A stretch of 64,000 nt of DNA from NCBI GenBank assembly GCA_009782555.1, contig WRIV01000006.1, positions 62,001 to 126,000 on the forward strand, read 5' to 3'. The DNA comes from Treponema sp. GTDB taxonomy: Bacteria; Spirochaetota; Spirochaetia; Treponematales; Breznakiellaceae. The notes under the pieces were generated by a model. That model saw only the letters and a program-made list of their open reading frames with translations, had not been told where the DNA came from and searched no databases. Shown piece by piece: positions 17,219 through 27,281 of this stretch (its first letter is position 1; each line of letters starts with the position of its first letter). The position numbers were made by a program, and so were the translations under genes.

Positions 17219-18067
17219 ATGACGGGAAATGACAAGGCTGGTCTTGCATACTTTCTCGATATGGCCGGCGATTATCTTTGCGGGGGATTTAGGCGGCCCC
17301 ATGAGGAATATGCCTTCCAGGATGATATTGATCAAACCATTTTTCCCGGCAATGCCGTACCCCGGGCCGAAGCACCGAACAAAGTCCCCGGCGATTCCCT
17401 GGATTCCGGTACAGATTCCCTAAAGACCATCGCCGCCGAAGTTGCTTCCTGCACCCGCTGCGGACTTTGTAAAACCCGGACCAACACCGTACCCGGAGAG
17501 GGAATACCTGCGCCTCTGGTGATGGTTATCGGAGAAGGTCCCGGAGCGGACGAAGACACTACGGGGCGGCCCTTTGTGGGCCGGGCAGGACAACTACTGG
17601 ATCGTATGCTGGATTCAAAGGGAAAGATTGGCCTCTCCAGGGATACGAATTGTTACATCGCCAACATTATTAAATGCAGGCCGCCGGGAAACCGCAGCCC
17701 CCAGACAGACGAAATCAGCGCCTGCGTTCCATTTCTTGTAAGACAGATTAAGATCATCAAACCAAAAATTATCTTGGCCCTGGGGAATACCGCCGTAAAA
17801 ACCCTGCTGGACAGTTCCGAAGGGATCACCCGGCTCCGGGGAATATTCACCCTGTTCCGGGGTACCCTTCTTATGCGAACTCCGGGCCTGCAAACACAGG
17901 AAGAAATGGATGATGAATTCAACATCCCTCTCCTGCCAACCTTTCACCCCAGTGCCTTGCTCCGGGACGAAAGCCTAAAAGTTCCTGTTTGGGAGGATCT
18001 CAAAATACTCCGGACAAAACTTTGTGAACTGGACGGAGAATACGCCGCCGGCGTGGCGCTCCTGTAG
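17219..18067 (+). CDS. Uracil-DNA glycosylase, family 4 type
   Basis: This DNA repair enzyme removes uracil from DNA. The 282-residue product has the iron-sulfur cysteine pair CTRCGLCKTR near residue 80, motif GEGPGADEDTTGRPFVG and the C-terminal LPTFHPSALLR motif, all characteristic of family 4 (UDGa) enzymes. The N-terminal 75 residues are an extra segment of unknown role. I chose ATG 17219, which follows an AAGGG ribosome site. The ORF-track start lies inside the upstream gene. It is 37 bases after the GGDEF-like gene and 8 before priA. Confidence 0.9.
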   Translation: MTGNDKAGLAYFLDMAGDYLCGGFRRPHEEYAFQDDIDQTIFPGNAVPRAEAPNKVPGDSLDSGTDSLKTIAAEVASCTRCGLCKTRTNTVPGEGIPAPLVMVIGEGPGADEDTTGRPFVGRAGQLLDRMLDSKGKIGLSRDTNCYIANIIKCRPPGNRSPQTDEISACVPFLVRQIKIIKPKIILALGNTAVKTLLDSSEGITRLRGIFTLFRGTLLMRTPGLQTQEEMDDEFNIPLLPTFHPSALLRDESLKVPVWEDLKILRTKLCELDGEYAAGVALL

Positions 18068-18075
18068 CTTAGGAC

Positions 18076-20118
18076 TTGGATAACACTGTGAACACCTACC
18101 TGGATATTATCTTTGATCTTCCCCTGGAACAATCCTACAGTTACCGCTGTGATGAGAAAGGAGAAGCTGTTCCCGGAAAGCGGGTAATGGTTCCCTTTGG
18201 AAAGCGGGAAATTCTGGGTTATGTCGTGGGCGGCGGGGAAGAAGCGCCAGCGGTAGCGCCGGAAAAGATCAAGGCAGTGCGCCGGGTGGTGGACAAGGAA
18301 CCAATCTTTGACGAGGCGGATATTGCTTTGGCAAACTGGATGGCTTCCTATTATCTCTGCGGCCCCGGAGAAGCCCTGGCGGCGATGATTCCATCGGGAC
18401 GGCGGGCTCAGGGTTACCCCTCTTTTGCCGGCGATGACGGTATTGACGATGCAGAATTGAAGCTTTCCGGCGAACAGCGGGATGCGCTGGAGGAACTGGA
18501 CTCCCTGGCGGATGCAGCCTTTGCCGGGAAAAAAACTGCTCTGCAAAAACCGGGGGGGGTCGGAGAAAAACCACCGGGACCGAATCTGGCTTACCTCTAC
18601 GGCATTACCGGATCTGGAAAAACCGAAGTTTTTCTCCGTCTGGCGGAACGGATCCTCCAAAAAGGATGTCATGTGATCTACCTGGTACCGGAAATTTCCT
18701 TGACACATCAGCTTGCGGAATTGATGGGCCGGCGCTTCGGTACGGCGGCGGCCACCCTCCATTCGGGGATGACCGGCAGTGAACGGCTTAGCGAGTGGAT
18801 GCGAATCAGATCGGGAGAGGTCCGCATCGTGGCGGGTCCCCGGTCAGCGGTGTTTGCCCCCCTGCGGAATCCGGGACTTATCATCATAGACGAAGAACAC
18901 GATGGTTCCTATAAATCAGGGAACACTCCCCGCTACCATGCCCGACAGATCGCCATGCGCCGTTCTTCCACCGAGGGAGCCCTGCTCCTTCTGGGTTCCG
19001 CCACTCCATCGGCGGAAGCCTGGAAACTGATGCAGGAAGGGACGATGCGGCGCTTTTCCCTGAGCAGCCGTCTTTCCGGGGGAAAACCGCCGGATATCAT
19101 CCCGGTCAGTCTGGAAAAAACTTCCGGCTGCCTTACCGCAGAGTTAAAAGAGGAGATTCGCCGGACTATCCTTATGGGAAGGCAGGTTATTCTCTTTCTT
19201 AACCGCCGGGGCTTTGCCTACTTTTATCATTGTCGTTCCTGCGGATTTGAGCTGACCTGCAAACGCTGTTCCGTGTCCCTTACCTATCATAAAAATAAAA
19301 ACCGTGCCATATGCCACTATTGCGGATATGAAACCGGGCCTCCCCTCTCTTGCCCCCAATGCGGTTCCCTGGAAGCGGGTTTTTCTGGATTCGGGACGGA
19401 ATTTATCGAGGAGGAAGTGCGAAACACTTTTCCGGAACTGAAGATCAGCCGAGCCGATGCGGACACCACCGGAAAGAAGGGAAGCCTTCAGGAAATACTT
19501 TCAAATTTTAAAGCCGGGAAAATCGATCTTCTCCTGGGAACTCAAATGGTGGCCAAGGGACTCAACTTTCCCGGCGTGCGCCTGGTGGGAGTGGTCTTTG
19601 CCGATACGGGACTCCATTTGCCGGATTTCCGGGCCGCCGAACGGACTTTTTCCCTGATTGTACAGGTCGCGGGCCGAGCGGGCCGTTACTTTCCCGATGG
19701 CAAAGTGATCGTCCAAACCCTGCGTCCCTCCGATCCGGCGATCAGCCGGGCCTGCGCCCTGGATATCGACGGCTTTTATCAAACCGAACTTGCGCAGCGT
19801 TCCATCCTGGGGTTTCCCCCTTACTCCCGGCTTATTCGGCTGATTGTCCGGTCCAGAAAAGAAGAAAAGGCCGAGCGGGCCGTGGGCCGTCTGGCGACGC
19901 TGGCCCGGCCCCTGCTTAAACCAGGAAACGAAGTTCTTGGCCCCGCCGAATGTCCCATCGGCATACAAAATGGAAATTACCGCCGGCAGATCCTATTCCG
20001 GGGAAGTAACCTGGGGGTTCTCCACCGGGCGGCCCGGACCGCTCTAAAACAGTACGAAGGAGAAAAAGAAAATGCCGTCTATGTTGAAACTGATGTGGAC
20101 CCGGTGCATCTGCTTTAG
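18076..20118 (+). CDS. priA: Primosomal protein N' (replication restart helicase PriA)
   Basis: PriA reloads the replicative helicase DnaB at stalled forks. The 680-residue product has an N-terminal DNA-binding domain, Walker A GITGSGKTEVF near residue 177, DEEHDGSYK Walker B, helicase motifs and a zinc-binding block with cysteine pairs (CRSCGFELTCKRC and CHYCGYETGPPLSCPQC). It is somewhat shorter than the E. coli protein. The start is TTG 18076 or GTG 18088. The AGGA at 18071 fits neither perfectly. Confidence 0.95.
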   Translation: MDNTVNTYLDIIFDLPLEQSYSYRCDEKGEAVPGKRVMVPFGKREILGYVVGGGEEAPAVAPEKIKAVRRVVDKEPIFDEADIALANWMASYYLCGPGEALAAMIPSGRRAQGYPSFAGDDGIDDAELKLSGEQRDALEELDSLADAAFAGKKTALQKPGGVGEKPPGPNLAYLYGITGSGKTEVFLRLAERILQKGCHVIYLVPEISLTHQLAELMGRRFGTAAATLHSGMTGSERLSEWMRIRSGEVRIVAGPRSAVFAPLRNPGLIIIDEEHDGSYKSGNTPRYHARQIAMRRSSTEGALLLLGSATPSAEAWKLMQEGTMRRFSLSSRLSGGKPPDIIPVSLEKTSGCLTAELKEEIRRTILMGRQVILFLNRRGFAYFYHCRSCGFELTCKRCSVSLTYHKNKNRAICHYCGYETGPPLSCPQCGSLEAGFSGFGTEFIEEEVRNTFPELKISRADADTTGKKGSLQEILSNFKAGKIDLLLGTQMVAKGLNFPGVRLVGVVFADTGLHLPDFRAAERTFSLIVQVAGRAGRYFPDGKVIVQTLRPSDPAISRACALDIDGFYQTELAQRSILGFPPYSRLIRLIVRSRKEEKAERAVGRLATLARPLLKPGNEVLGPAECPIGIQNGNYRRQILFRGSNLGVLHRAARTALKQYEGEKENAVYVETDVDPVHLL

Positions 20119-20281
20119 CGCCACAGAAAGCTGAATTGTCTGAAATATCCGTTCTTATAACTATAGACACCGTACGTTCAGCGGCTGTCCGCTTAATCTG
20201 GCGGCACAGGCACGTCTGCGGGCTTTTGGATATAACCACCAGTAAGGCGTATTTCTTTTTTTTTGCAGCAGCAGCAGACAT

Positions 20282-22423
20282 TTAGATGTTTAAACACCTC
20301 AGTTCCCTTGTTTCATCAACAGCCATGGGCGGAATTGCCGAGGTACATTCGGTTTTTGTAAAGGGACAGCGGGGAGCAAAGGGACAGCCCTGTTCTGGAT
20401 TTGCCGGATCGGTAACTTTCCCCGGAATGGAAACAAGGGGGCCGTCTTTGTAGTGGCTACCGAACCTGGGGGATGAAGCAAGGAGAGCTCTTGTATACGG
20501 ATGAAGCGGGGTTTCGGTTATTTGAGAAGCGGAGCCGCTTTCCATTACCAGTCCGCCGTACATAACGATGATCCTGCCGGCTATGTCCGCCACAAGGTCT
20601 ATATCGTGGCTGATAAAAATGATCGAAAGATTTCTGGAAGAACGCAGAGATTTCAGAAGATCCATAATTTGTTTTTGAATCGTAAGATCCAAGGCGGTTG
20701 TTGGTTCGTCGGCGATAAGAAGTTCGCAGTCCTGGGCCAGCGCCAGGGCGATGCCGATACGCTGGAGCTGGCCGCCGGAAAACTGATGGGGAAAATTGGA
20801 AAGCCGTTCACTGCCCTTTTCCAGACCCACTTCGGCTAGAAGGACCTCCGCTTTTTTTGCCGCCCCTTCTTTTGTTATCTCAGGATCACAGTTCTTAAAG
20901 GTTTCCAGAAATACCTTCCCCATGTTCTGCAGCGGATCATAGGAACGGCCCGGTTCCTGAAAAATCATACCTATCTTTTTACCGCGGTACTGCCGTAATT
21001 CTTCTGTTGTTCCATTAAGGATTTTTCTGCCTTCGTAACATATCGATCCGGTTTTTTCCGCATTTTTCGGCAGCAGCCCGGGTATGGATTGAACGGTAAC
21101 ACTTTTCCCCGAACCGCTTTCTCCGACAATGCCAAGCGTTGTTCCCCGGCACATCGAAAAAGAAACTCCCCGCACCGCCTCCACAGAAACGTTTTCCCGC
21201 CCTCGAAGCACGGAGAAATTTACAGTTAAATTTTCCACTTCTAGAAGTTTTCTTTCGTTATCTCTTGCGGGGTTACTAAATCTCAAAGGCTGGTTTGAAA
21301 CATTTGAGCCGCACTTGACTCTTTGCATTTTTGAGCCTTTGCAAAAGAACCCGAAAAAAAATTTTCTTCGTGCAAATACCGCATGATACGGATCGTAAAA
21401 ATCCCGAAGACAGTCGCCAAGGAAGTTAAACGCCAGGGTAACTCCCAGAAGAAACCATACAGGGTTCAGGAGCCAGGGATAAGCCATTAGATTTGTGATG
21501 GTAGAAATATCCCGCTTGATAAGGGAACCCCAGCTTACAGCAGGATCGCTGATCCCCAATCCCAGGTAGGAAAGGGTAGTTTCGGTCATAATAAAACCCG
21601 GCACAGAAAGGGCTATACTTACTACAAGGAGGCTGGCGATTTGGGGAATAATATACGAAAAAATGATCACGGAAGAAGGTATCATTTCCAACTGGGCGTT
21701 TTGAACAAATTCTTCCCGTTTGATCGCGTGAACCATACCCCGGATTGTTCTGGCTGAACCGGGCCAGCCCACCAGGGAAAGGATCACCGTGATCATCATA
21801 TAGGTTTGGCCAGGATCCATCTTATCCGAAAGAAGGGATCGAAGAAAAAGGATCAGGTACAGGCCGGGGATCAGCATAAAAAACTCCGCCCCCCTCATGA
21901 TCGCCCAATCCGTCCTTCCTCCGAAGTATCCTGCCAGCCCTCCAAAGAACATGGCCAGGATCAGGGAAATAGCGGTGGCGATAAACCCTATGGTTAAAGA
22001 GATCCGGCTTCCGTAAACGATGCGGGAAAAAAGATCCCGTCCCAGATTATCAGCGCCCATAAGAAATACCGGGTAGTTGTTTTTGTTTTCGGATATTCCG
22101 GTGGTAAAAAGATGCCGCTTCATGGAGATAATTCCCCACAGCTTGTACGGTTCTCCCCTGGCAAAAAATTTTACCGCCGCATACTGCCCCTGAATGCGTG
22201 CATAGTTCCAGTTTACCGAATTAATCACCTCGCATTTCTGGACCTGGAGGCCTTTAAAAAACCGCACATTAGGCGGATGGTAACTCTGTTCGGAAAAAGA
22301 TGTATTGGGTCCATAGGGGGCGATACATTCGGCAAAGATCATCACAAAATAAATAAGGCAGAGGAGTACCAGGGATACCATGCCCAGGGGCCGGCTGCGG
22401 AGGTAGATTAAAAAACGTTTCAT
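20282..22423 (-). CDS. Peptide ABC transporter permease-ATPase fusion (OppC-OppD)
   Basis: This 713-residue protein joins two transporter subunits usually made separately. Residues of about 1-365 are a DppC/OppC-type permease (multiple membrane helices, GADNLGRDLFSRIVYGSR near residue 126). After a linker of about 30 residues, residues from 400 on form an OppD-type ATPase (GESGSGKSVTV, FSGGQLQRIGIALAL, LLIADEPTTALD) with the C-terminal cysteine-containing CPFAPRCPF motif. No stop or frameshift separates them. ATG 22423 follows an AAGGAAGGGG site and overlaps the OppB stop (ATGA). The substrate is probably peptides, but nickel or other ligands are possible. Confidence 0.9.
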   Translation of the reverse strand: MKRFLIYLRSRPLGMVSLVLLCLIYFVMIFAECIAPYGPNTSFSEQSYHPPNVRFFKGLQVQKCEVINSVNWNYARIQGQYAAVKFFARGEPYKLWGIISMKRHLFTTGISENKNNYPVFLMGADNLGRDLFSRIVYGSRISLTIGFIATAISLILAMFFGGLAGYFGGRTDWAIMRGAEFFMLIPGLYLILFLRSLLSDKMDPGQTYMMITVILSLVGWPGSARTIRGMVHAIKREEFVQNAQLEMIPSSVIIFSYIIPQIASLLVVSIALSVPGFIMTETTLSYLGLGISDPAVSWGSLIKRDISTITNLMAYPWLLNPVWFLLGVTLAFNFLGDCLRDFYDPYHAVFARRKFFFGFFCKGSKMQRVKCGSNVSNQPLRFSNPARDNERKLLEVENLTVNFSVLRGRENVSVEAVRGVSFSMCRGTTLGIVGESGSGKSVTVQSIPGLLPKNAEKTGSICYEGRKILNGTTEELRQYRGKKIGMIFQEPGRSYDPLQNMGKVFLETFKNCDPEITKEGAAKKAEVLLAEVGLEKGSERLSNFPHQFSGGQLQRIGIALALAQDCELLIADEPTTALDLTIQKQIMDLLKSLRSSRNLSIIFISHDIDLVADIAGRIIVMYGGLVMESGSASQITETPLHPYTRALLASSPRFGSHYKDGPLVSIPGKVTDPANPEQGCPFAPRCPFTKTECTSAIPPMAVDETRELRCLNI

Positions 22424-23490
22424 GCCCCTTCCTTTCCGTAATGGATCCGGGGATCCACCAGGGCCAGGCACACATCACTAATGACCATCCCCAGCAAAAC
22501 CAGAAAAGAGATGGACATCAGGTTGGCCAGGACCAGGTTCACGTCTTGCTGCATCACCGCCTCGTACATCAGCCGCCCAATGCCAGGATAGGAAAAGAGG
22601 ATCTCCATGATAAGGGATCCGGAAAAAAGGTCCGCCAAAAGGTTTGCACTGCCGGTGATATAGGGGTTCAGCGTGTTTTTAAAGGCATGGTTAAAATGCA
22701 CCTTCCATTCCGCGATGCCCCGGCTTCGGAGACTTGTAATGTAAGGCTGGCCCAGTTGATCCAGCATGGTGGCCCGAATCATTCGAAGGGTACCTCCCAC
22801 TCCTCCAAGGAACGCGGCCAGCAGGGGCAGAAAGATATGATGGCTGTAGGAAAAAACAAACCGTACCGGAGCATCGGAAAAGGGAAAGAATGGATAGGCC
22901 GTTACAGGAAAGAGGCCTGTCAGGGATGCAAAGAGCTGGAGCAGGATCAAGAGAAGAATCCCCGGAAAGGCATGAAAGACCAGGGCAAAAAAAGTTACCG
23001 CCAGATCAGGGCCGGTTCCGGCCTTGCTGGAAAAATAAACTCCCAAAAAAAACGAAAAAACGGTGATTATCACCAGAGATATTAAGTTCAGAACAACCGA
23101 ATTCAAAAGCCGGGATGAAATAAGATAGGAAACCGGTGCCCGGGAAATAAGACTTACCCCCAGATCGTGGTCAACCAGAACCTGTTTAAGCCAGCGAAAG
23201 TATTGAACATAAAAAGGCTTGTCCAGGCCCAGTTCTTTCCGCAGGGATTCGGCCCATTCGCCGGAAAAATCCTGCTGGGCCTGTTGAATCCGGGATCGGC
23301 TCTCGGTACTGCTCATCATCTGCTGCATTATCACCTGATCCACAATATCCCCCGGAGCCAGCTTCATAAGGCCGAAGACGGCAAATCCCAGAAGAAAAAG
23401 CATCAGCGCCATGATCAAAAGACGGCCCGCAAAATAGGGGATCAGGGGAAAACGTTTTCTAAAACGGTATAGTTCTGCCAGTATCTTCAT
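22420..23490 (-). CDS. Peptide ABC transporter permease, OppB/DppB type
   Basis: The 356-residue membrane protein has the OppB-type opening (a first helix, then APGDIVDQ), a long periplasmic loop and the EAA-loop region TSLRSRGIAEWKVHFNHAFKN near residue 245. It should pair with the OppC half of the next gene. It overlaps both neighbours by four bases (ATGA), so the binding-protein, OppB and OppC-D genes are tightly coupled. Confidence 0.93.
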   Translation of the reverse strand: MKILAELYRFRKRFPLIPYFAGRLLIMALMLFLLGFAVFGLMKLAPGDIVDQVIMQQMMSSTESRSRIQQAQQDFSGEWAESLRKELGLDKPFYVQYFRWLKQVLVDHDLGVSLISRAPVSYLISSRLLNSVVLNLISLVIITVFSFFLGVYFSSKAGTGPDLAVTFFALVFHAFPGILLLILLQLFASLTGLFPVTAYPFFPFSDAPVRFVFSYSHHIFLPLLAAFLGGVGGTLRMIRATMLDQLGQPYITSLRSRGIAEWKVHFNHAFKNTLNPYITGSANLLADLFSGSLIMEILFSYPGIGRLMYEAVMQQDVNLVLANLMSISFLVLLGMVISDVCLALVDPRIHYGKEGA

Positions 23491-25391
23491 TTGGTATACC
23501 TAAGGTATAAATAGGATATTTCAGCGCCGTTTAGGTTGTCATAATAAAAGTTGGTAAAATCCCAGCGGTTTTGCAGGGCAGAAAAACTGCGGCGCCGTAC
23601 CAGGTAGATCACCGGACACTGTTCAAGGATAATTTGCTGATATTCATCCCAAATTTTCTGGGCCTTTTTCCTGTCCAGGGTATACCCTCCTTCGTTGTAG
23701 AGGTAATCGATCCGAGCCTCCCATTCTGTGGCGGGGTTTTCCTGAAGGGGATACCAGAGGTGAAGATTGCCCTTGGAAGGCCAGACATTACTTCCCTGGG
23801 TGGGGAAAGAATTGGTACCCAAACCGATCATAATCGACGACCAATCGTAAGAATAGCTTAACTGTTCCACCATTTTTTGAAAATCCGTGGGCCGGATATT
23901 TATCTTGATGCCGAGCTTTACCGCTTCGTCCGCGATGATCGAAGCGATATCCGAATAACCTGTGGTATCGCTGGGAATGGTCAGATCAAATTCCACCGCT
24001 CTGCCCTTGTCGTCCCGCATAATTCCCGGTCCATCCTGTTTCATCCCGATGGACCGGAGCAGTTCCAGCGCCCGATTAGGATTGTAAAGATACCGGAGTT
24101 TGATCTCCGGATTATAATAGGGATTGATGGGGGAAAAGAAATCAAGTTTTGATTCCCCCAACCCCCGGTACACTTGGGCAATGATCCGGTCCCGGTTAAG
24201 AAGACAGCTCATGGCCTGGCGGAATTCCTTTTTGGTAAACCAGTCATAGTAAGGTTGATTTAAGTTTTTTGGATTTTGGTTAAAACTCCAGAGTATCGAT
24301 CCTAAACTTCCTTCGGCATTAAAAACCGTATAATCATTAGCCCTTTTTCTGAAAAAAGCCCTCCCCTTCCCCTGATCGCGGATTAGGCTGTCCAGATCTT
24401 CGGGCCGGGCGGAATATACATCAAGACGGCCTTCCTTTAGGACAAGAAAAGCGGTGGTGTCCGACAGGATCTGGACCACCTTTTCTTCATAGGGGGGCAG
24501 CATTCCTCCGGCACTGTCTTTTTCCCAGTAATCGTTGTTACGGCGGAACACCAACCGCAGTCCCGGAACATACTCGGTAAGGAACCAGGGGCCCACGGAA
24601 GGTATTTCTTTTGGATCCGAGGCGATGCTGAACAGATCCAGCACCCCCTGGATTCCTCCTTCCTGCTTGGCTTTTTCATAGATAAACCGGGGGCCGAAAT
24701 TCATATTTGTATGAAACAGGGGATCCGCCACGATCCGGGGAAAATGGAAGGCAAAACGGCGATCGTCGATCTTTTCGATAATAACACGGGCCATTTTACC
24801 GTCTTCCATGGTAACAAACTGGCCGCTATAGGCGGAACCGTGAAAAGTCTGATCGCCATCGATTTCGTCGTACCAGAAGATTACATCATCGCTGGTAACG
24901 GGGATCCTCCGGTCCGAATTATAAAAGCTCCAGCATAGATTTTCCCGCAGGGTATAGATCACCGAGAGCGTTCCCTTTTTTTCGTCTGTTTGTATTTCCG
25001 GAAAGGCGCACTGGGCTTTCCATTCCCGGCGGATCACATCGTAGGAAAGAAGGTAATCGTGCATGCTGTTAACGATGGCGCTGGTACTGGCATCCCGTTC
25101 CGCCACCAGCAGATTAAAACTTTTTGGATCCGCCGAATCGCTCGTATACCAAACCCCGCCGGAAACGCCGGGGACAAAGGCTTCTCCCCGCCAGGGTTTG
25201 CTTATGGTACGCCCAAGAAGGGCCGCCGGGCCTTCGACGGCGATTTTTTCCAGTTCCTCCGGAGTATACTCGGGTATCTTTATGCATCCGACAGCAGAAA
25301 ACAGCAGCAGAAAAGCCAGGTAAAATACACAAGATTTTTTAAAAAAATCAGGTTTTAACAAATGTGTCTTTAGCTTAGGACCCGTCTTCAT
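23487..25391 (-). CDS. Peptide-type ABC transporter substrate-binding lipoprotein (family 5)
   Basis: The roughly 634-residue protein is a family 5 extracellular binding protein anchored by a lipid on Cys37 (FSAVGC). Typical features are SADPKSFNLL near residue 83, LCWSFYNSDRRIPVTSDDVIFW and a long C-terminal lobe. It is longer than most OppA proteins. I chose ATG 25391 because it gives a credible signal peptide. A TTG at 25427 directly abuts the thiZ stop and could also serve. The short gap to thiZ suggests the peptide transporter is read from the same transcript. Confidence 0.88.
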   Translation of the reverse strand: MKTGPKLKTHLLKPDFFKKSCVFYLAFLLLFSAVGCIKIPEYTPEELEKIAVEGPAALLGRTISKPWRGEAFVPGVSGGVWYTSDSADPKSFNLLVAERDASTSAIVNSMHDYLLSYDVIRREWKAQCAFPEIQTDEKKGTLSVIYTLRENLCWSFYNSDRRIPVTSDDVIFWYDEIDGDQTFHGSAYSGQFVTMEDGKMARVIIEKIDDRRFAFHFPRIVADPLFHTNMNFGPRFIYEKAKQEGGIQGVLDLFSIASDPKEIPSVGPWFLTEYVPGLRLVFRRNNDYWEKDSAGGMLPPYEEKVVQILSDTTAFLVLKEGRLDVYSARPEDLDSLIRDQGKGRAFFRKRANDYTVFNAEGSLGSILWSFNQNPKNLNQPYYDWFTKKEFRQAMSCLLNRDRIIAQVYRGLGESKLDFFSPINPYYNPEIKLRYLYNPNRALELLRSIGMKQDGPGIMRDDKGRAVEFDLTIPSDTTGYSDIASIIADEAVKLGIKINIRPTDFQKMVEQLSYSYDWSSIMIGLGTNSFPTQGSNVWPSKGNLHLWYPLQENPATEWEARIDYLYNEGGYTLDRKKAQKIWDEYQQIILEQCPVIYLVRRRSFSALQNRWDFTNFYYDNLNGAEISYLYLRYTK

Positions 25392-25427
25392 AAAAAACAG
25401 TATAGCTTGATTGGATAAAAACGCCAA

Positions 25428-26222
25428 TCATTTCTCAATAGCATCCAGGACAGTCTTTTTCAGTTCAGCAAATTCCAGGGTAAGGGAAAAATCCCTGCTG
25501 CGAGGCCGCGGAGCGCTTACATCAAATACGGTGCTGATCACTCCGGGAATTCCGGTAAGGACATACACCCGGTCGGAAAGGATAATTGCTTCCTCCACAT
25601 CATGGGTAATCAAGACCGCCGAAAGATGGCGGTTCCCCAGGGGGAGCGATGGCCCTTTGACAATGTTTTGAAACCAATCCTGCATATTCCGCCGGGTCAG
25701 GGCGTCCAAGGCGGAGAAGGGTTCGTCCAGCAGTATCACCGGGTTATTTGGCTCTGAGCCGGAAATCTTTAGGCTTTGAAGACAGCTCCGCAGCAGGGCC
25801 GCCCGCTGCCTCATCCCCCCGGAAAGCTGCCGGGGGTACTTTTTTTCATAACCCGCAAGGCCGAAGTTTTGAAAAAAAGCCGCCGCATATTCCCGGGCGG
25901 CCTTTTTCTTGTGGCCCCGGATAAGCAGGGAAAGGATCACATTGTCCAGCACGGTCCGATATTCCAGGAGCAGATCCTTCTGCATCATGTAGCTAACCCT
26001 GCCGGCAATCCCGGTGATCTCCTCTCCTTCCAGAAAAATACGGCCCTTATCGGGAAGATCCACTCCGGCAAGAATATTAAACAGGGTAGTTTTGCCAACC
26101 CCGGATGGACCTACCAAAGAAATAAGACCACCCGTGTCGAGGTCCAGATTTATCCCGCTGACTACCGGTATTCCCTCGTAGCACTTAATGATGTTCCGGC
26201 AGTAAAAAACCGGTTCACTCAT
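25428..26222 (-). CDS. thiZ: ABC transporter ATPase, ThiZ/SsuB/TauB type
   Basis: The 264-residue ATPase has Walker A (GPSGVGKTTLF), signature LSGGMRQRAALLR and Walker B VILLDEPFSALD, with the family layout of the nitrate/taurine/thiamin-precursor group. Together with the upstream permease and NMT1-type binding protein behind a TPP riboswitch, it is best read as the energy subunit for uptake of a thiamin pyrimidine precursor. It is 30 bases after thiY. Confidence 0.87.
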   Translation of the reverse strand: MSEPVFYCRNIIKCYEGIPVVSGINLDLDTGGLISLVGPSGVGKTTLFNILAGVDLPDKGRIFLEGEEITGIAGRVSYMMQKDLLLEYRTVLDNVILSLLIRGHKKKAAREYAAAFFQNFGLAGYEKKYPRQLSGGMRQRAALLRSCLQSLKISGSEPNNPVILLDEPFSALDALTRRNMQDWFQNIVKGPSLPLGNRHLSAVLITHDVEEAIILSDRVYVLTGIPGVISTVFDVSAPRPRSRDFSLTLEFAELKKTVLDAIEK

Positions 26223-26252
26223 CCCCGCATCTCCACTTCTTTCAGTTTTTGA

Positions 26253-27221
26253 TCAAGGAAGGTATTCATTGGTAAAGCCGCCGCCGCCAATGTCCTTTTC
26301 CAAAAGTTCCTGGGAGTGCATCCACCGGAAAAAAGCCTCCCATCGGAGAGGATCGACTTCGCCCCACCGCGGCGCATCTCCCTGATAGCGGGAAGCAAGC
26401 CATGCCTGGCTCCGCCGGACCAGTTCCCCATCCAGTTCAGGAGCGTACTTTAGGAGGATTTCCGCAGCTTCGCCGGGATTTTCCATGGCAAAGACATAGC
26501 CCCGGCTCAGGGCTTTTATGAACCGCCTTGCCGTTTCCGGGTGAACCGCGGCCCATGCATCATTGATAACAATTACCGGAGTATAAAAATCCAGCGCAGG
26601 ATCAATCGTCCCCAGATCAAGGTAATCAACGTCCGTTCCCCGGATTTCCGCGGCAATCCCATCCCAGGCATAGTATATCCAAATTGAATCAACGTCGGTC
26701 TCCAGCGCGGAAAAAGCATCGGCTGCCATATTGGGGATCATGGTAACTGCGCCAAAGTTTCCGCCGTCATTTTCTACGATTTTCCGGATCACCGCCGTTA
26801 CCAGGGGCGTTTCCCAGGATGCAAAACGTTTTCCTTCCAAATCCCGGGGCCGTTTTATTCCCGCCGATGTCAGGGACATAAGCCCCGATGTATTGTGGTT
26901 GATGACCGCCGCCACAGCGGTTATGGGCAGAGAACTGTTCCCTATTGCGGGGCCCAGACTTTCTTGGAAATCCACGGCAAATTCCGCCTTTCCCAAAGCA
27001 AGCATCAGCAGCGCCCCGTCTTCCGGGGGCAGGAGGATATCCACCGTAAGCCCTTCTTCGGCAAACCAGCCTTTTTCCAGGGCGGCATAGATGCCTGTGT
27101 GATTGGTATTGGGAGTCCAGTCCAGCACAATACGGACATTCTCTGTATTGCCGGATTTCTCCGATCTACACCCGGCAAGTAATACCAACGGCACACATAA
27201 AACAAATAAAACCTTTTTCAA
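26253..27221 (-). CDS. thiY: Thiamin-precursor binding lipoprotein (ThiY/NMT1-like)
   Basis: The 322-residue lipoprotein has Cys18 in a good lipobox (VLLAGC) and the ThiY/THI5 family opener VRIVLDWTPNTNHTGIYAA, then GKAEFAVDFQESLGPA. Proteins of this type bind formylaminopyrimidine or HMP in the periplasm. The TPP riboswitch upstream supports a thiamin role. The gene is second in the thiX-thiY-thiZ order. Confidence 0.9.
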   Translation of the reverse strand: MKKVLFVLCVPLVLLAGCRSEKSGNTENVRIVLDWTPNTNHTGIYAALEKGWFAEEGLTVDILLPPEDGALLMLALGKAEFAVDFQESLGPAIGNSSLPITAVAAVINHNTSGLMSLTSAGIKRPRDLEGKRFASWETPLVTAVIRKIVENDGGNFGAVTMIPNMAADAFSALETDVDSIWIYYAWDGIAAEIRGTDVDYLDLGTIDPALDFYTPVIVINDAWAAVHPETARRFIKALSRGYVFAMENPGEAAEILLKYAPELDGELVRRSQAWLASRYQGDAPRWGEVDPLRWEAFFRWMHSQELLEKDIGGGGFTNEYLP

Positions 27222-27281
27222 TGTGAACTCCTCTATTTTTTTCTCCAGAGAATTTATTGTTAATAACCTATGCGTGAGATA

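Noticed and set aside
19916-20281. Minus-strand ORF starting right after the OppC-OppD stop (MSAAAAKKKKYALLVV)
   Set aside because: It runs antisense into priA and has no recognisable domain or good ribosome site.
22441-23085. 214-codon plus-strand ORF
   Set aside because: Antisense shadow of the OppB gene; composition (many H, Q, K) is that of a reversed membrane protein.
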